A stretch of DNA of 61,334 nucleotides from Geobacteraceae bacterium (GTDB taxonomy: Bacteria > Desulfobacterota > Desulfuromonadia > Geobacterales > Geobacteraceae), in the NCBI GenBank assembly GCA_009773645.1, contig WSYB01000019.1:1-61334 (forward strand), in the 5' to 3' direction. The stretch's first letter is position 1. Each line of letters opens with the position of its first letter. Positions 6,522 to 16,598 of this stretch are shown piece by piece. The notes under the pieces are model-generated. The model was not told the origin of the DNA. It made no database searches and was given only the letters and a program-made list of their open reading frames with translations. The translations under genes and the position numbers were made by a program.

Positions 6522-8159
6522 ATGATAAGCGCTTCAAACGTAACCCTTTCCTACGGCAAGAGGGTTCTCTTCAAAGACGTCAACATAAAGTTCACCCACG
6601 GGAACTGCTATGGACTGATCGGCGCCAACGGCGCAGGAAAATCCACCTTCCTGAAAATTCTCTCCGGCGAGGTTGAGGCGGACAAGGGGGAGATCGTGGT
6701 AGGTCAGCGGGAGAGGATCGCGGTTCTCAGGCAGGACCAGTTCGCCTTCGACGAGGAGACGGTGTTCAACACCGTCATCATGGGTCACAAGAGGCTGTAC
6801 GAAGTGATGGCCGAGCGGGAGGCGATCTATGCCAAGGCGGATTTCTCTGAAGAAGACGGGATTCGTTCCGCGGAACTGGAAGGGGAATTCGCCGAGATGA
6901 ACGGCTACGAGGCGGAGTCCGAGGCGGCGGTGCTCCTGAATGGCCTCGGCATTCCTGAGGAACTTCGCCACAAGAAGATGAAGGAGCTCGAAGGAGGGGA
7001 TAAGGTGCGGGTCCTCCTGGCCCAGGCCCTCTTCGGCAACCCGGACGTGCTCCTGCTGGACGAGCCGACCAACCATCTGGACCTGAAGTCCATCGCCTGG
7101 CTGGAGGACTTCCTCTACCGTTTCCCGAACACGGTCATCGTGGTTTCCCACGACCGCCACTTCCTGAACCAGGTCTGCACCCACGTGGCGGATATAGACT
7201 TCGGGCGGATCCAGGTGTATGTGGGGAACTACGACTTCTGGTACCAGGCAAGCCAGTTGACGCTCAAGCAGAAGCAGGACGATAACCGGAAGGTTACCGA
7301 CAAGGCCAACGAGCTGAAGGAGTTCATCCAGCGCTTTTCCTCCAATGCCTCCAAGGCGAAACAGGCCACCTCCCGGAAGCGGCTCCTGGAGAAGCTCACC
7401 ATAGAGGATATGCCGGTCTCTTCACGAAAGTACCCGTACGTGGTGTTCAAGCCGGAGCGCCCCTGCGGCGATATCATCCTGGAGATACAGGGGCTCTCCA
7501 AGGAGATCGACGGGGTGCCCGTCCTGAACGACCTGACCCTCACCGTAAGAAAGGGTGACAAGATCGCCTTTGTGGGGGGCAACAGCCTCGCCAAGACGAC
7601 CCTCTTCCAGATCCTGGCCGGGGAACTGGAGCCGGACAGCGGGAGCTTCCGCTGGGGGGTGACCATCACCCCCGCCTATTTCCCCAAGGAGAACAGCGCC
7701 TACTTTGACAACGACCTGAACCTCATCGAGTGGCTCGGCCAGTTTTCCCCCCCCGCCGAAGGGGAGTCTTTTGCCCGCGGCTTCCTCGGCAGGATGCTTT
7801 TCTCGGGGGAAGAGGCGATGAAGAAGATCAGTGTCCTTTCCGGCGGGGAACGGGTCCGCTGCATGCTGTCAAAGATGATGCTCGCCGGCGCCAACACCCT
7901 CATCCTGGACGAACCGACCAACCACCTTGATCTGGAGTCGATCACCGCCCTGAACAACGGGCTCATCGCATTCCCGGAGGTGGTGCTGTTTTCCTCCCAC
8001 GACCATGAGTTCGTATCTACCGTGGCGAACAGGATCGTGGAGATCACACCTGGCGGCATCATCGATCGGGTGATGGGGTTCGAAGAGTACCTGGGAGACG
8101 GGGAGGTGGCCAGGATAAGGGACGAGCTTTTCCACGGCCACCGGGAGTTGAGCCTGTAA
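6522..8159 (+). CDS. ABC-F family ATPase (YbiT-like)
   Basis: This 545-residue protein has two ATP-binding cassettes and no membrane domain, the layout of ABC-F proteins that act at the ribosomal E site and relieve stalled translation. Cassette 1 has Walker A GANGAGKST (34-42), a signature loop reading LEGGDKVR, and LLLDEPTNHLD. Cassette 2 has Walker A GGNSLAKTT, LSGGERVR, and LILDEPTNHLDLES. The basic, helical inter-domain linker (about 240-310, NASKAKQATSRKRL) is the tRNA-contacting part in the family. The AKT instead of GKT in the second P-loop is typical, as far as I recall, of the YbiT-like branch rather than a defect. Expression starts from cassette B. Confidence 0.9.
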   Translation: MISASNVTLSYGKRVLFKDVNIKFTHGNCYGLIGANGAGKSTFLKILSGEVEADKGEIVVGQRERIAVLRQDQFAFDEETVFNTVIMGHKRLYEVMAEREAIYAKADFSEEDGIRSAELEGEFAEMNGYEAESEAAVLLNGLGIPEELRHKKMKELEGGDKVRVLLAQALFGNPDVLLLDEPTNHLDLKSIAWLEDFLYRFPNTVIVVSHDRHFLNQVCTHVADIDFGRIQVYVGNYDFWYQASQLTLKQKQDDNRKVTDKANELKEFIQRFSSNASKAKQATSRKRLLEKLTIEDMPVSSRKYPYVVFKPERPCGDIILEIQGLSKEIDGVPVLNDLTLTVRKGDKIAFVGGNSLAKTTLFQILAGELEPDSGSFRWGVTITPAYFPKENSAYFDNDLNLIEWLGQFSPPAEGESFARGFLGRMLFSGEEAMKKISVLSGGERVRCMLSKMMLAGANTLILDEPTNHLDLESITALNNGLIAFPEVVLFSSHDHEFVSTVANRIVEITPGGIIDRVMGFEEYLGDGEVARIRDELFHGHRELSL

Positions 8160-8228
8160 GGGGGAAGTCCATCCCTTTTTCATACGCGTTGCATTGCAAA
8201 GGTATGCGTGCTCGGTTTTCCCGCAACA

Positions 8229-8252
8229 TAATCTTGACAACGGTCAAGATTA
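8229..8252. promoter_or_regulatory. 10-bp perfect dyad, possible operator
   Basis: TAATCTTGAC and its exact inverse GTCAAGATTA flank a 4-nt AACG spacer. It lies midway in the gap between the ABC-F gene and the rhomboid-like gene. No T-run follows, so it is not a typical terminator. The embedded TTGACA (8234-8239) could be a -35 element, but I see no good -10 downstream. Confidence 0.4.
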
Positions 8253-8332
8253 ATGATCTTTACAGGAAGGTACTGACAGGAAAAGCATCGATCGGTCATC
8301 GGGCCTGCAACATAAGAAAGTGAACGCACATC

Positions 8333-9124
8333 ATGAACCTGTTGGCTAAACTGGAGAAAAAGATCGGCAGATTTGCCCTGCCGAACGTGACCGTCTATCT
8401 TATCGCGGGTCAGACGGCCTTTTATGTCCTCTTTATGACCGGCAAGCTGGATCGGAACTTGACCTATCTCTCTGCCGATCTCCTCATGGAGGGACAATGG
8501 TGGCGGCTTGTCACCTTTCTCTTCGATCCGCCGGTGCAGAGCCTGTTTTTTGCCTTGTTCGCCTGGTACCTCTTCTACCTCATGGGTTCGGCCCTGGAAG
8601 AGCACTGGGGAGCCTTCCGCTACAACGTTTTTCTTCTCATCGGCTGCCTCATGACCATCGCCGTCTCTTTCCTCACGCCGGCGCTGCCGGTGAGCAATGC
8701 CTTTATCGGCGGCTCGGTCTTTCTTGCCTTTGCCTTTCTCTATCCCGACTTCATCCTCCAAATCTTTTTCATTCTGCCGGTCCGTATCAAATGGCTCGCC
8801 CTGATCACCTGGGTCGGTTACGGCTACCTGATCCTCTTCGGCGGGTGGCACAGCCGCCTCCTGGTCTTTGCCTCCATCTGCAATTTCCTCCTCTTTTTTG
8901 CCGGGGATATCATCTGGATGGTGAAGAGCGGAAAGCGGCAGCTGGCGAAACATGCATGGCAGCCTGCCAGGAGGGATGACGAGCCGTTTCATAGCTGTAC
9001 GGTCTGCGGCATCACCGACAAGACCCACCCGAAGATGGATTTCCGTTACTGTCCGCAGTGCGCTGGACAGCGCGGCTATTGCCAGGAGCATATCTTCAGT
9101 CATGAGCATGTGAAAAACGGCTAG
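8333..9124 (+). CDS. rhomboid-like membrane protein with C-terminal zinc ribbon
   Basis: The 263-residue protein has about six membrane segments between 17 and 200. The loop motif EGQWWRLVTFLF (about 54-65) and the segment ALEEHWGAFRYN match the rhomboid intramembrane protease core. The expected GxSG active site reads GGSV (about 127-130): the Ser is kept but the following Gly is replaced. A His occurs in the later segment GGWHSRLL. Activity is therefore uncertain. The cytoplasmic C-terminus carries a CxxC...CxxC zinc ribbon (CTVCG about 221-225, CPQCAGQ about 241-247), an uncommon addition. It is a single gene between the ABC-F gene and secA. Confidence 0.65.
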   Translation: MNLLAKLEKKIGRFALPNVTVYLIAGQTAFYVLFMTGKLDRNLTYLSADLLMEGQWWRLVTFLFDPPVQSLFFALFAWYLFYLMGSALEEHWGAFRYNVFLLIGCLMTIAVSFLTPALPVSNAFIGGSVFLAFAFLYPDFILQIFFILPVRIKWLALITWVGYGYLILFGGWHSRLLVFASICNFLLFFAGDIIWMVKSGKRQLAKHAWQPARRDDEPFHSCTVCGITDKTHPKMDFRYCPQCAGQRGYCQEHIFSHEHVKNG

Positions 9125-9210
9125 GCGCATCCGGGCGTGAAAATCCCCCGCCTCCCCCGCCGCCGCCAAGCGGCAACATGTTACAACATCTTTACAAAGC
9201 GCCTTTTCTG

Positions 9211-9239
9211 TTGAGCTCTCCCCCCGTTTATGCTACCCT
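9211..9239 (+). promoter_or_regulatory. promoter for secA
   Basis: TTGAGC at 9211-9216, a 17-nt spacer, and TACCCT at 9234-9239, about 50 nt ahead of the secA start. Confidence 0.45.
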
Positions 9240-9287
9240 TTTTCGTTGCATGTGAAAACTTTACATTACGCCGGGAGAACTGCCTAA

Positions 9288-11972
<2,685 letters not shown>

Positions 11973-12094
11973 GTTCGCGCTGAAAAACGCCCATCTGCGT
12001 TGTTGCCTTCGTCGCTCGTCGCTGCGGCGTAGCGCTGCTACGCCTCACTCCTTGCTTCTTGGCGCCTAGCATCTGGGCATTTTTGAGCGCGAAC
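11973..12094. repeat. palindromic dispersed repeat, copy 1
   Basis: The outer arms (11973-11998 and 12069-12094) are inverted copies at about 23 of 26 positions. A perfect inner stem GGCGTAGC/GCTACGCC with a 3-nt loop lies at the centre (12026-12044). The whole element can fold into one long interrupted hairpin. It occupies nearly all of the secA-argJ gap. A diverged copy with the same core (GCGGCGT...TACGCCTCA) lies at 48913-49038. Confidence 0.7.
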
Positions 12095-12112
12095 GGACTG
12101 ATGAGGTGATAA

Positions 12113-13294
12113 ATGGAAATCAAAGGCTTCAAGTTCTCCGCCGTGGAGGCGGCCATTAAGAAGCCGGGTCGTCTCGACCTGGCGCTGATCTTTTCCGAAG
12201 TGCCGGCGGCGGTGGCTGGAGTCTATACGACGAACAAGGTGAAAGCGGCGCCGGTCCTCGTTGACATGGCTCGGACGAAATATGGCCTATGTCAGGCGAT
12301 CGTCGTCAACAGCGGCAATGCCAACGCCTGCACCGGCGGGCAGGGGATGGACGATGCCCTGACGACGACCCGGCTGGTGGCCGAGGGGCTGGGGATACCG
12401 GATGAGGCAACGCTGGTGGCGTCTACCGGCGTTATCGGCGTTCCCATGCCGATGGAGCGTCTTCGGCCCCGTATTCCAGCCTTGATCGAGGGGCTGGAAG
12501 GGGGTACCCTGGAAGACGTGGCAGAGGCGATCATGACCACCGACACGTTCCCCAAGCTGGCGATAAGGAGCGGCGAGGCGGGCGGGAAGCGGTATACCCT
12601 GGCCGGAGTGGCTAAGGGTGCCGGGATGATCATGCCCAACATGGCGACCATGCTCGCCTTTCTGGTGACCGATGCGGCAGTTGATCCGGCTTGGCTGCAA
12701 AGGGTATTCCGGGAGGGGGTCGATCTCTCCTTTAATATGATTTCCGTGGACGGCGACACCTCCACCAACGATACCGCCCTTGTCATGGCGAACGGCGCGG
12801 CCGGCAACCAGCCACTGACGGCTGGTGACCCGGACGCGGAACGGTTTGTGCGCCTCTTGCGGGGCCTCCTCCTTTCCCTGGCCAAACAGATCGTCAGGGA
12901 TGGCGAGGGGGCCACCAAGTTCGTGGAGATAAATGTCAGAGGCGCCCGCTCCAATGCCGAGGCCAGGCAGGCAGCCATGGCCGTCGCCAATTCTTGCCTG
13001 GTGAAGACCGCCTTCTTCGGCCAGGACGCCAACTGGGGAAGAATCCTGGCTGCGGTCGGTTATTCCGGAGCCAACATCGATCCTTACCGGGTTGAGCTGT
13101 CTTTTGACGATGTGCGGATGGTCAGAAACGGAATCTTCGCAGGAGGCGACGCCGAGGCGCGGGGCACTGAGGTACTGAAGAAACGGGAATTTTCCGTGAC
13201 AGTCAACCTGTGGATGGGGGAAGGGGAAGCGACGGTCTTTACCTCCGACCTTTCCTACGACTATGTGAAAATCAACGCCGATTACCGGACCTGA
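12113..13294 (+). CDS. argJ: bifunctional ornithine acetyltransferase/N-acetylglutamate synthase
   Basis: The 393-residue protein carries the self-cleavage site KGAGMIMPNMATMLAF (about 172-187); the Thr of ATM becomes the N-terminal nucleophile of the beta chain. Other family motifs are the N-terminal VYTTNKVKAAPV, NSGNANACTGG (oxyanion region), and the C-terminal region with FGQDANWGRILAAVGYSG. It moves acetyl groups from N-acetylornithine to glutamate in arginine synthesis (cytoplasm); whether it also uses acetyl-CoA cannot be read from sequence. It lies downstream of the palindromic repeat, and a heptanucleotide array follows. Confidence 0.97.
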   Translation: MEIKGFKFSAVEAAIKKPGRLDLALIFSEVPAAVAGVYTTNKVKAAPVLVDMARTKYGLCQAIVVNSGNANACTGGQGMDDALTTTRLVAEGLGIPDEATLVASTGVIGVPMPMERLRPRIPALIEGLEGGTLEDVAEAIMTTDTFPKLAIRSGEAGGKRYTLAGVAKGAGMIMPNMATMLAFLVTDAAVDPAWLQRVFREGVDLSFNMISVDGDTSTNDTALVMANGAAGNQPLTAGDPDAERFVRLLRGLLLSLAKQIVRDGEGATKFVEINVRGARSNAEARQAAMAVANSCLVKTAFFGQDANWGRILAAVGYSGANIDPYRVELSFDDVRMVRNGIFAGGDAEARGTEVLKKREFSVTVNLWMGEGEATVFTSDLSYDYVKINADYRT

Positions 13295-13299
13295 CGACG

Positions 13300-13337
13300 T
13301 GAGGAGTAAAGGGTAAGGAGTGAGGAGTGAGGAGTAA
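13300..13337 (+). repeat. heptanucleotide tandem array (GTGAGGA type)
   Basis: Five consecutive 7-nt units of the form GTRARGR (for example GTGAGGA, GTAAGGA) and a partial sixth lie between argJ and the DUF2914 gene. No inverted arm was found here. It belongs to the class of arrays seen at several other intergenic sites in the window. Confidence 0.75.
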
Positions 13338-13373
13338 ATCCGAAAACCTTCTGGCGTATTCTTGGGAGGCAGT

Positions 13374-13787
13374 ATGAGACGTCTAAAACCTTTTCTCAGG
13401 ATTGGTCTTTTTTTGCTGCTGATTGTTTCGCCCGCTGGGTGGGCGATGGCTGAAGATGCCGGCCTGAGAATCACCGAGATGGCGGTTACCACAAAAATCG
13501 TTCGGGGGAACCCCATAGATTCCGTTCGCCGTATATCCTCCGCTTCGGTTAAGGCGCTCTACTGCTTCACCAGGATCAACTTCGCTGACGATGAAGAGAC
13601 AACCGTCACACATATCTGGTATCGCGACAATGTGAAAGTCGGCGAGTATGAGCTCCCGGTCAAGGGTAAGCGCTGGAGGACATTCAGCAGGAAGACCATA
13701 GAAAAGGGGTGGTCCGGCGACTGGCGGGTTGAGGCGCTTGACAGCGAAGGGAATCTGCTCAAAACGGTGACATTCAGGATGAATTGA
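13374..13787 (+). CDS. DUF2914 domain secreted protein
   Basis: The protein has 137 residues from the ATG at 13374, with GGGAGG at 13364-13369. A signal peptide occupies about 1-27 (FLRIGLFLLLIVSPAGWAMA). The mature part is a small beta-sandwich with the DUF2914 pattern: ALYCFTRINF, then THIWYRDNVKVGEYELPVKG, then WSGDWRVEALDSEGNLL. The domain is periplasmic or surface-located and of unknown function. It is separated from argJ by a heptad array and probably co-transcribed with it. Confidence 0.8.
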   Translation: MRRLKPFLRIGLFLLLIVSPAGWAMAEDAGLRITEMAVTTKIVRGNPIDSVRRISSASVKALYCFTRINFADDEETTVTHIWYRDNVKVGEYELPVKGKRWRTFSRKTIEKGWSGDWRVEALDSEGNLLKTVTFRMN

Positions 13788-13899
13788 GGTGAAAGGGGGA
13801 CTTCATCCCAGTCCTTATTTACGGACAAGTTCTTAAGTTTGTAATGGTTCTGTCCGATACTGAACAATATGGATTCAGAGTGAAGAGTTGGAGCGGACC

Positions 13900-15096
13900 G
13901 TGTCTTTTTTCAGGCGAATCTTCGTTGTAATCCTGCTCATTATTTCTCAGCCGGTCTTTGCCGGCGATTCGCTACCGAACCATGCGGATCGGGCCGCAAA
14001 AATCGATCTTTTACTGGAAAGCGCCATTACCAGAGGGCTCATAGCCGGCGGGGTGGTCCTGGTCGGAAACCGTCACGGGGTCTTGTTTGAACGTGCTTAC
14101 GGCCGTGTTTCCTCGTTGCCGGATGCCCGGCCGATGACCGTTGACGCGATCTTTGACACCGCCTCACTTACAAAGGTGGTTGCCACCGCCCCCGTGATCC
14201 TGAAACTTGCCGAGGAGAGGAAGATAAGCCTGGTCGACCCGTTGGTGAAGTGGTTCCCGGAATTTGCCGGCAAGGGGAAGGATGACCTCCTGGTGCTTAA
14301 CCTTCTTACCCACACCTCGGGTCTTGACGATTTTCCCCTCTCAGCAGCCAACCCGCTAACTAGCGCCATAGCAGGCGCTGCTACCCAGAGAGTGAAGGGT
14401 GGGATCGGCAGCCGTTTTAAGTACGCGGATATAAATTTCATCCTTTTAGGTGAAATGGTTAAAAAGGCTACCGGGGTCGGGCTGGATGCTTATGCCGCCG
14501 TTCATTTCTTTGCTCCGCTCGGGATGAAGGATACCGCCTTCAACCCGGATCGGGAGAAGATCGAGCGTTGCTCTGCCACGATTCTTACCAATCGGACCCT
14601 GATGGTCGGACAGGCACAGGACTACCTGGCCCGCCAGCTTGGAGGCGTTGCCGGGCATGCAGGGCTATTCAGCACGGCTTACGACCTGGCAAGGTTTTGC
14701 CGCATGATCTTAAACGAAGGGGTGTTTGAGGGGGGAGAGGTTCTTTCTTCCCGTGCTGTGCGCCAGATGACGGCGCCCTATTTTTCCCGCGGAGGGAGCG
14801 TAGTACGCGGTCTGGGGTGGGACATCGCCTCCCCCTACTCATCCCCCAAGGGTGGCGGTTTTTCCGAGATATCCTTCGGCCATACCGGTTATTCAGGTTC
14901 CTCGATCTGGATAGATCCCGAGACGGACCTCTTCGTGGTGCTTCTTACCTCCCGGCTGGAGTATAGGAAAATCAAGGAATTCAGTCAGTTGAGAAGCGAC
15001 ATGTCGACCCTTGCCGCAGAGCTTTTTGCCGCCTCTCCCCTGGCGGGAGAGGTCGCTTTCTCCCATTATGACCGCCTCATCAAGCCCGGCAAATAG
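13900..15096 (+). CDS. secreted serine hydrolase (class C beta-lactamase-like)
   Basis: The protein has about 398 residues. GTG 13900 is preferred because GGAG lies 6 nt ahead; the TTG at 13888 is in frame but overlaps that site. A signal peptide (IFVVILLIISQPVFAG) is followed by a penicillin-binding-protein fold: SLTK (Ser89-Lys92) nucleophile motif, a YAD...N motif in FKYADINFILLGEM as the YxN equivalent, and a HTGYSG motif near 330 replacing KTG. This pattern marks the esterase/D-aminopeptidase branch rather than true beta-lactamases. It acts in the periplasm or envelope, possibly on cell-wall peptides; the substrate is unknown. Confidence 0.85.
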   Translation: MSFFRRIFVVILLIISQPVFAGDSLPNHADRAAKIDLLLESAITRGLIAGGVVLVGNRHGVLFERAYGRVSSLPDARPMTVDAIFDTASLTKVVATAPVILKLAEERKISLVDPLVKWFPEFAGKGKDDLLVLNLLTHTSGLDDFPLSAANPLTSAIAGAATQRVKGGIGSRFKYADINFILLGEMVKKATGVGLDAYAAVHFFAPLGMKDTAFNPDREKIERCSATILTNRTLMVGQAQDYLARQLGGVAGHAGLFSTAYDLARFCRMILNEGVFEGGEVLSSRAVRQMTAPYFSRGGSVVRGLGWDIASPYSSPKGGGFSEISFGHTGYSGSSIWIDPETDLFVVLLTSRLEYRKIKEFSQLRSDMSTLAAELFAASPLAGEVAFSHYDRLIKPGK

Positions 15097-15097
15097 C

Positions 15098-15127
15098 TTG
15101 ACACCCCCCCCGGCTTTGTGCTAGTTT
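15098..15127 (+). promoter_or_regulatory. sigma-70-type promoter
   Basis: TTGACA at 15098-15103, an 18-nt spacer that includes a C-run, and TAGTTT at 15122-15127, about 70 nt upstream of the response-regulator ATG. Confidence 0.55.
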
Positions 15128-15195
15128 CTTCGCACCAGTTCGCCGTTTGCCCGATATCGCAGGCTTTCTCAACGCTCCCGACAGAGGAGGGACAG

Positions 15196-16485
15196 ATGGG
15201 CTATAAATTGCTCCTCGCCGATGACAGCATTACTATTCAGAAGGTTGTAGGGATAATCTTCGCCAACGAGGATTATGAACTTACCGTGGTGGACAACGGT
15301 GATGCCGCTTTGGAAAAGGCCGGGGAGATTTTGCCCGACATCTTCCTTGTTGATGCGCTGATGCCCGGCAAAACAGGCTACGAGGTCTGTGAAGCGATCC
15401 GGCAAGATCCCGCCTTGAGGCATATCCCTCTCCTCCTTTTAAGCGGGGCCTTCGAGCCTTTTGATGAGGAAAAGGCCCGACAGAGCGGGGCTGATGATTA
15501 TATCTCCAAACCGTTTGAATCCCAGCACCTGATAGACAAAGTCAAGAGGCTGATTGAACTTGGGAAAGAAAGGGCTGAATTGGCGCCTGTTCACGAACCA
15601 GCTGTTCCCCCGCCGGTTGCGCCTCCTCTGGCCGGTTTCACGGCAGGGATTCCTGAGACTCCGGCAGCGGCGATCCTTTCAGCGCCAGTTGCCGATGAAC
15701 CGGCGGAATCCTTTTTCTGTCCGGAAGAGGGCCGTGGTGAAGGAGCCAAAGAAACGATCTTTCCTTTTGCGGAAGAAGTGATTGAAGCCTCGCAGGAAGA
15801 TGACCTCTGGGGGGTCTTCGAGCTTGAGGAAGTTGAGGAAGAAGAGAGTGGCGCTTTTGCCGAGTGCATAGAAGAAGGCCTGGCAGGTTCTGGCGAGGAA
15901 ATGGAGGCGGTCGAGGCGTTCTCTTTCGAGGAGGATGAAGAGGCCGAACCGTCGGGGGCGGGAGTGGGAACAGCCGCCGCGACAGCTTCTGAATTTGGCG
16001 CTGGGTGGGAACCCGCTGGGGAACAGACCTTTAGCTTCCAGGAAGAGGAGACAAGCGGGGAGGTCCGGGTTTTTTCCTTTGACGAGCCTTGCGTCGCTCC
16101 GGTTGAAGGTGAGATCCAGGCGATTGAAACAGCGGAGATCCAGGCGGCTGGATATTTTACTGAAGCGGCGGTGCCTGCCGCATCGGTATCCGGGGTTCCT
16201 GAAGAGGAATCCTCTGTGATTTCCCCCATGCCGGAGGCTGACCGGCAGTTTGCTCCCGAAGAGGAATACGTTCCGGTTTTCGCAGCCGCCCCCCCCGCCG
16301 GTGGGCCTGCCGCAGCATCATCTGTATCGGTTTCCGGGGCAACGGCCATAAGTGAAGAGCAGCTTGCCGCGATTGTCTCGAGAATTTCCCGTGATATTAT
16401 CGAAAAGATTGTCTGGGAAGTGGTTCCCGACCTGGCGGAGACCCTGATTAAAGAAGAGATTCGCAAGCTGAAGGAAGGTGTCTGA
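15196..16485 (+). CDS. response regulator with acidic disordered linker and conserved C-terminal helix
   Basis: The protein has 429 residues from the ATG at 15196, with GAGGAGG at 15184-15190. An N-terminal receiver domain (1-125) has the acidic pair Asp9/Asp10, phospho-acceptor Asp53 (LVDALMPG) and Lys105 (ISKPF). About 260 residues of Glu/Ala/Pro-rich, low-complexity sequence follow, with no folded domain visible. The last 45 residues form a predicted amphipathic helix (ISRDIIEKIVWEVVPDLAE...). There is no DNA-binding or enzymatic output, so the output is probably protein contact through the C-terminal helix. No partner kinase is adjacent. A terminator at 16542 separates it from valS. Confidence 0.8.
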   Translation: MGYKLLLADDSITIQKVVGIIFANEDYELTVVDNGDAALEKAGEILPDIFLVDALMPGKTGYEVCEAIRQDPALRHIPLLLLSGAFEPFDEEKARQSGADDYISKPFESQHLIDKVKRLIELGKERAELAPVHEPAVPPPVAPPLAGFTAGIPETPAAAILSAPVADEPAESFFCPEEGRGEGAKETIFPFAEEVIEASQEDDLWGVFELEEVEEEESGAFAECIEEGLAGSGEEMEAVEAFSFEEDEEAEPSGAGVGTAAATASEFGAGWEPAGEQTFSFQEEETSGEVRVFSFDEPCVAPVEGEIQAIETAEIQAAGYFTEAAVPAASVSGVPEEESSVISPMPEADRQFAPEEEYVPVFAAAPPAGGPAAASSVSVSGATAISEEQLAAIVSRISRDIIEKIVWEVVPDLAETLIKEEIRKLKEGV

Positions 16486-16489
16486 AATC

Positions 16490-16513
16490 CGGGAACCGGG
16501 AATCGGGAACCGG
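16490..16513 (+). repeat. heptanucleotide array (CGGGAAC type)
   Basis: Three 7-nt units CGGGAAC, CGGGAAT and CGGGAAC, plus a partial fourth, lie immediately after the response-regulator stop codon. Confidence 0.6.
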
Positions 16514-16541
16514 GGTCAGGCAAAGACGTAAGGCAAGAAAC

Positions 16542-16566
16542 GGGGATAGTTCATCCCCTTTTTTAT
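16542..16566 (+). terminator. intrinsic terminator
   Basis: GGGGAT and ATCCCC arms with a 5-nt loop, followed by a T-run at 16559-16564. It ends the response-regulator transcript. Confidence 0.6.
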
Positions 16567-16598
16567 TATGTGACACTTATCGTTGAGAGGGTGGATGT

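Noticed and set aside
7580-7606. Second P-loop of the ABC-F protein as a disabling mutation (AKT instead of GKT)
   Set aside because: As far as I recall, this variant is common in the YbiT-like branch. The remaining motifs of the cassette are intact, so I treat it as a subfamily trait.
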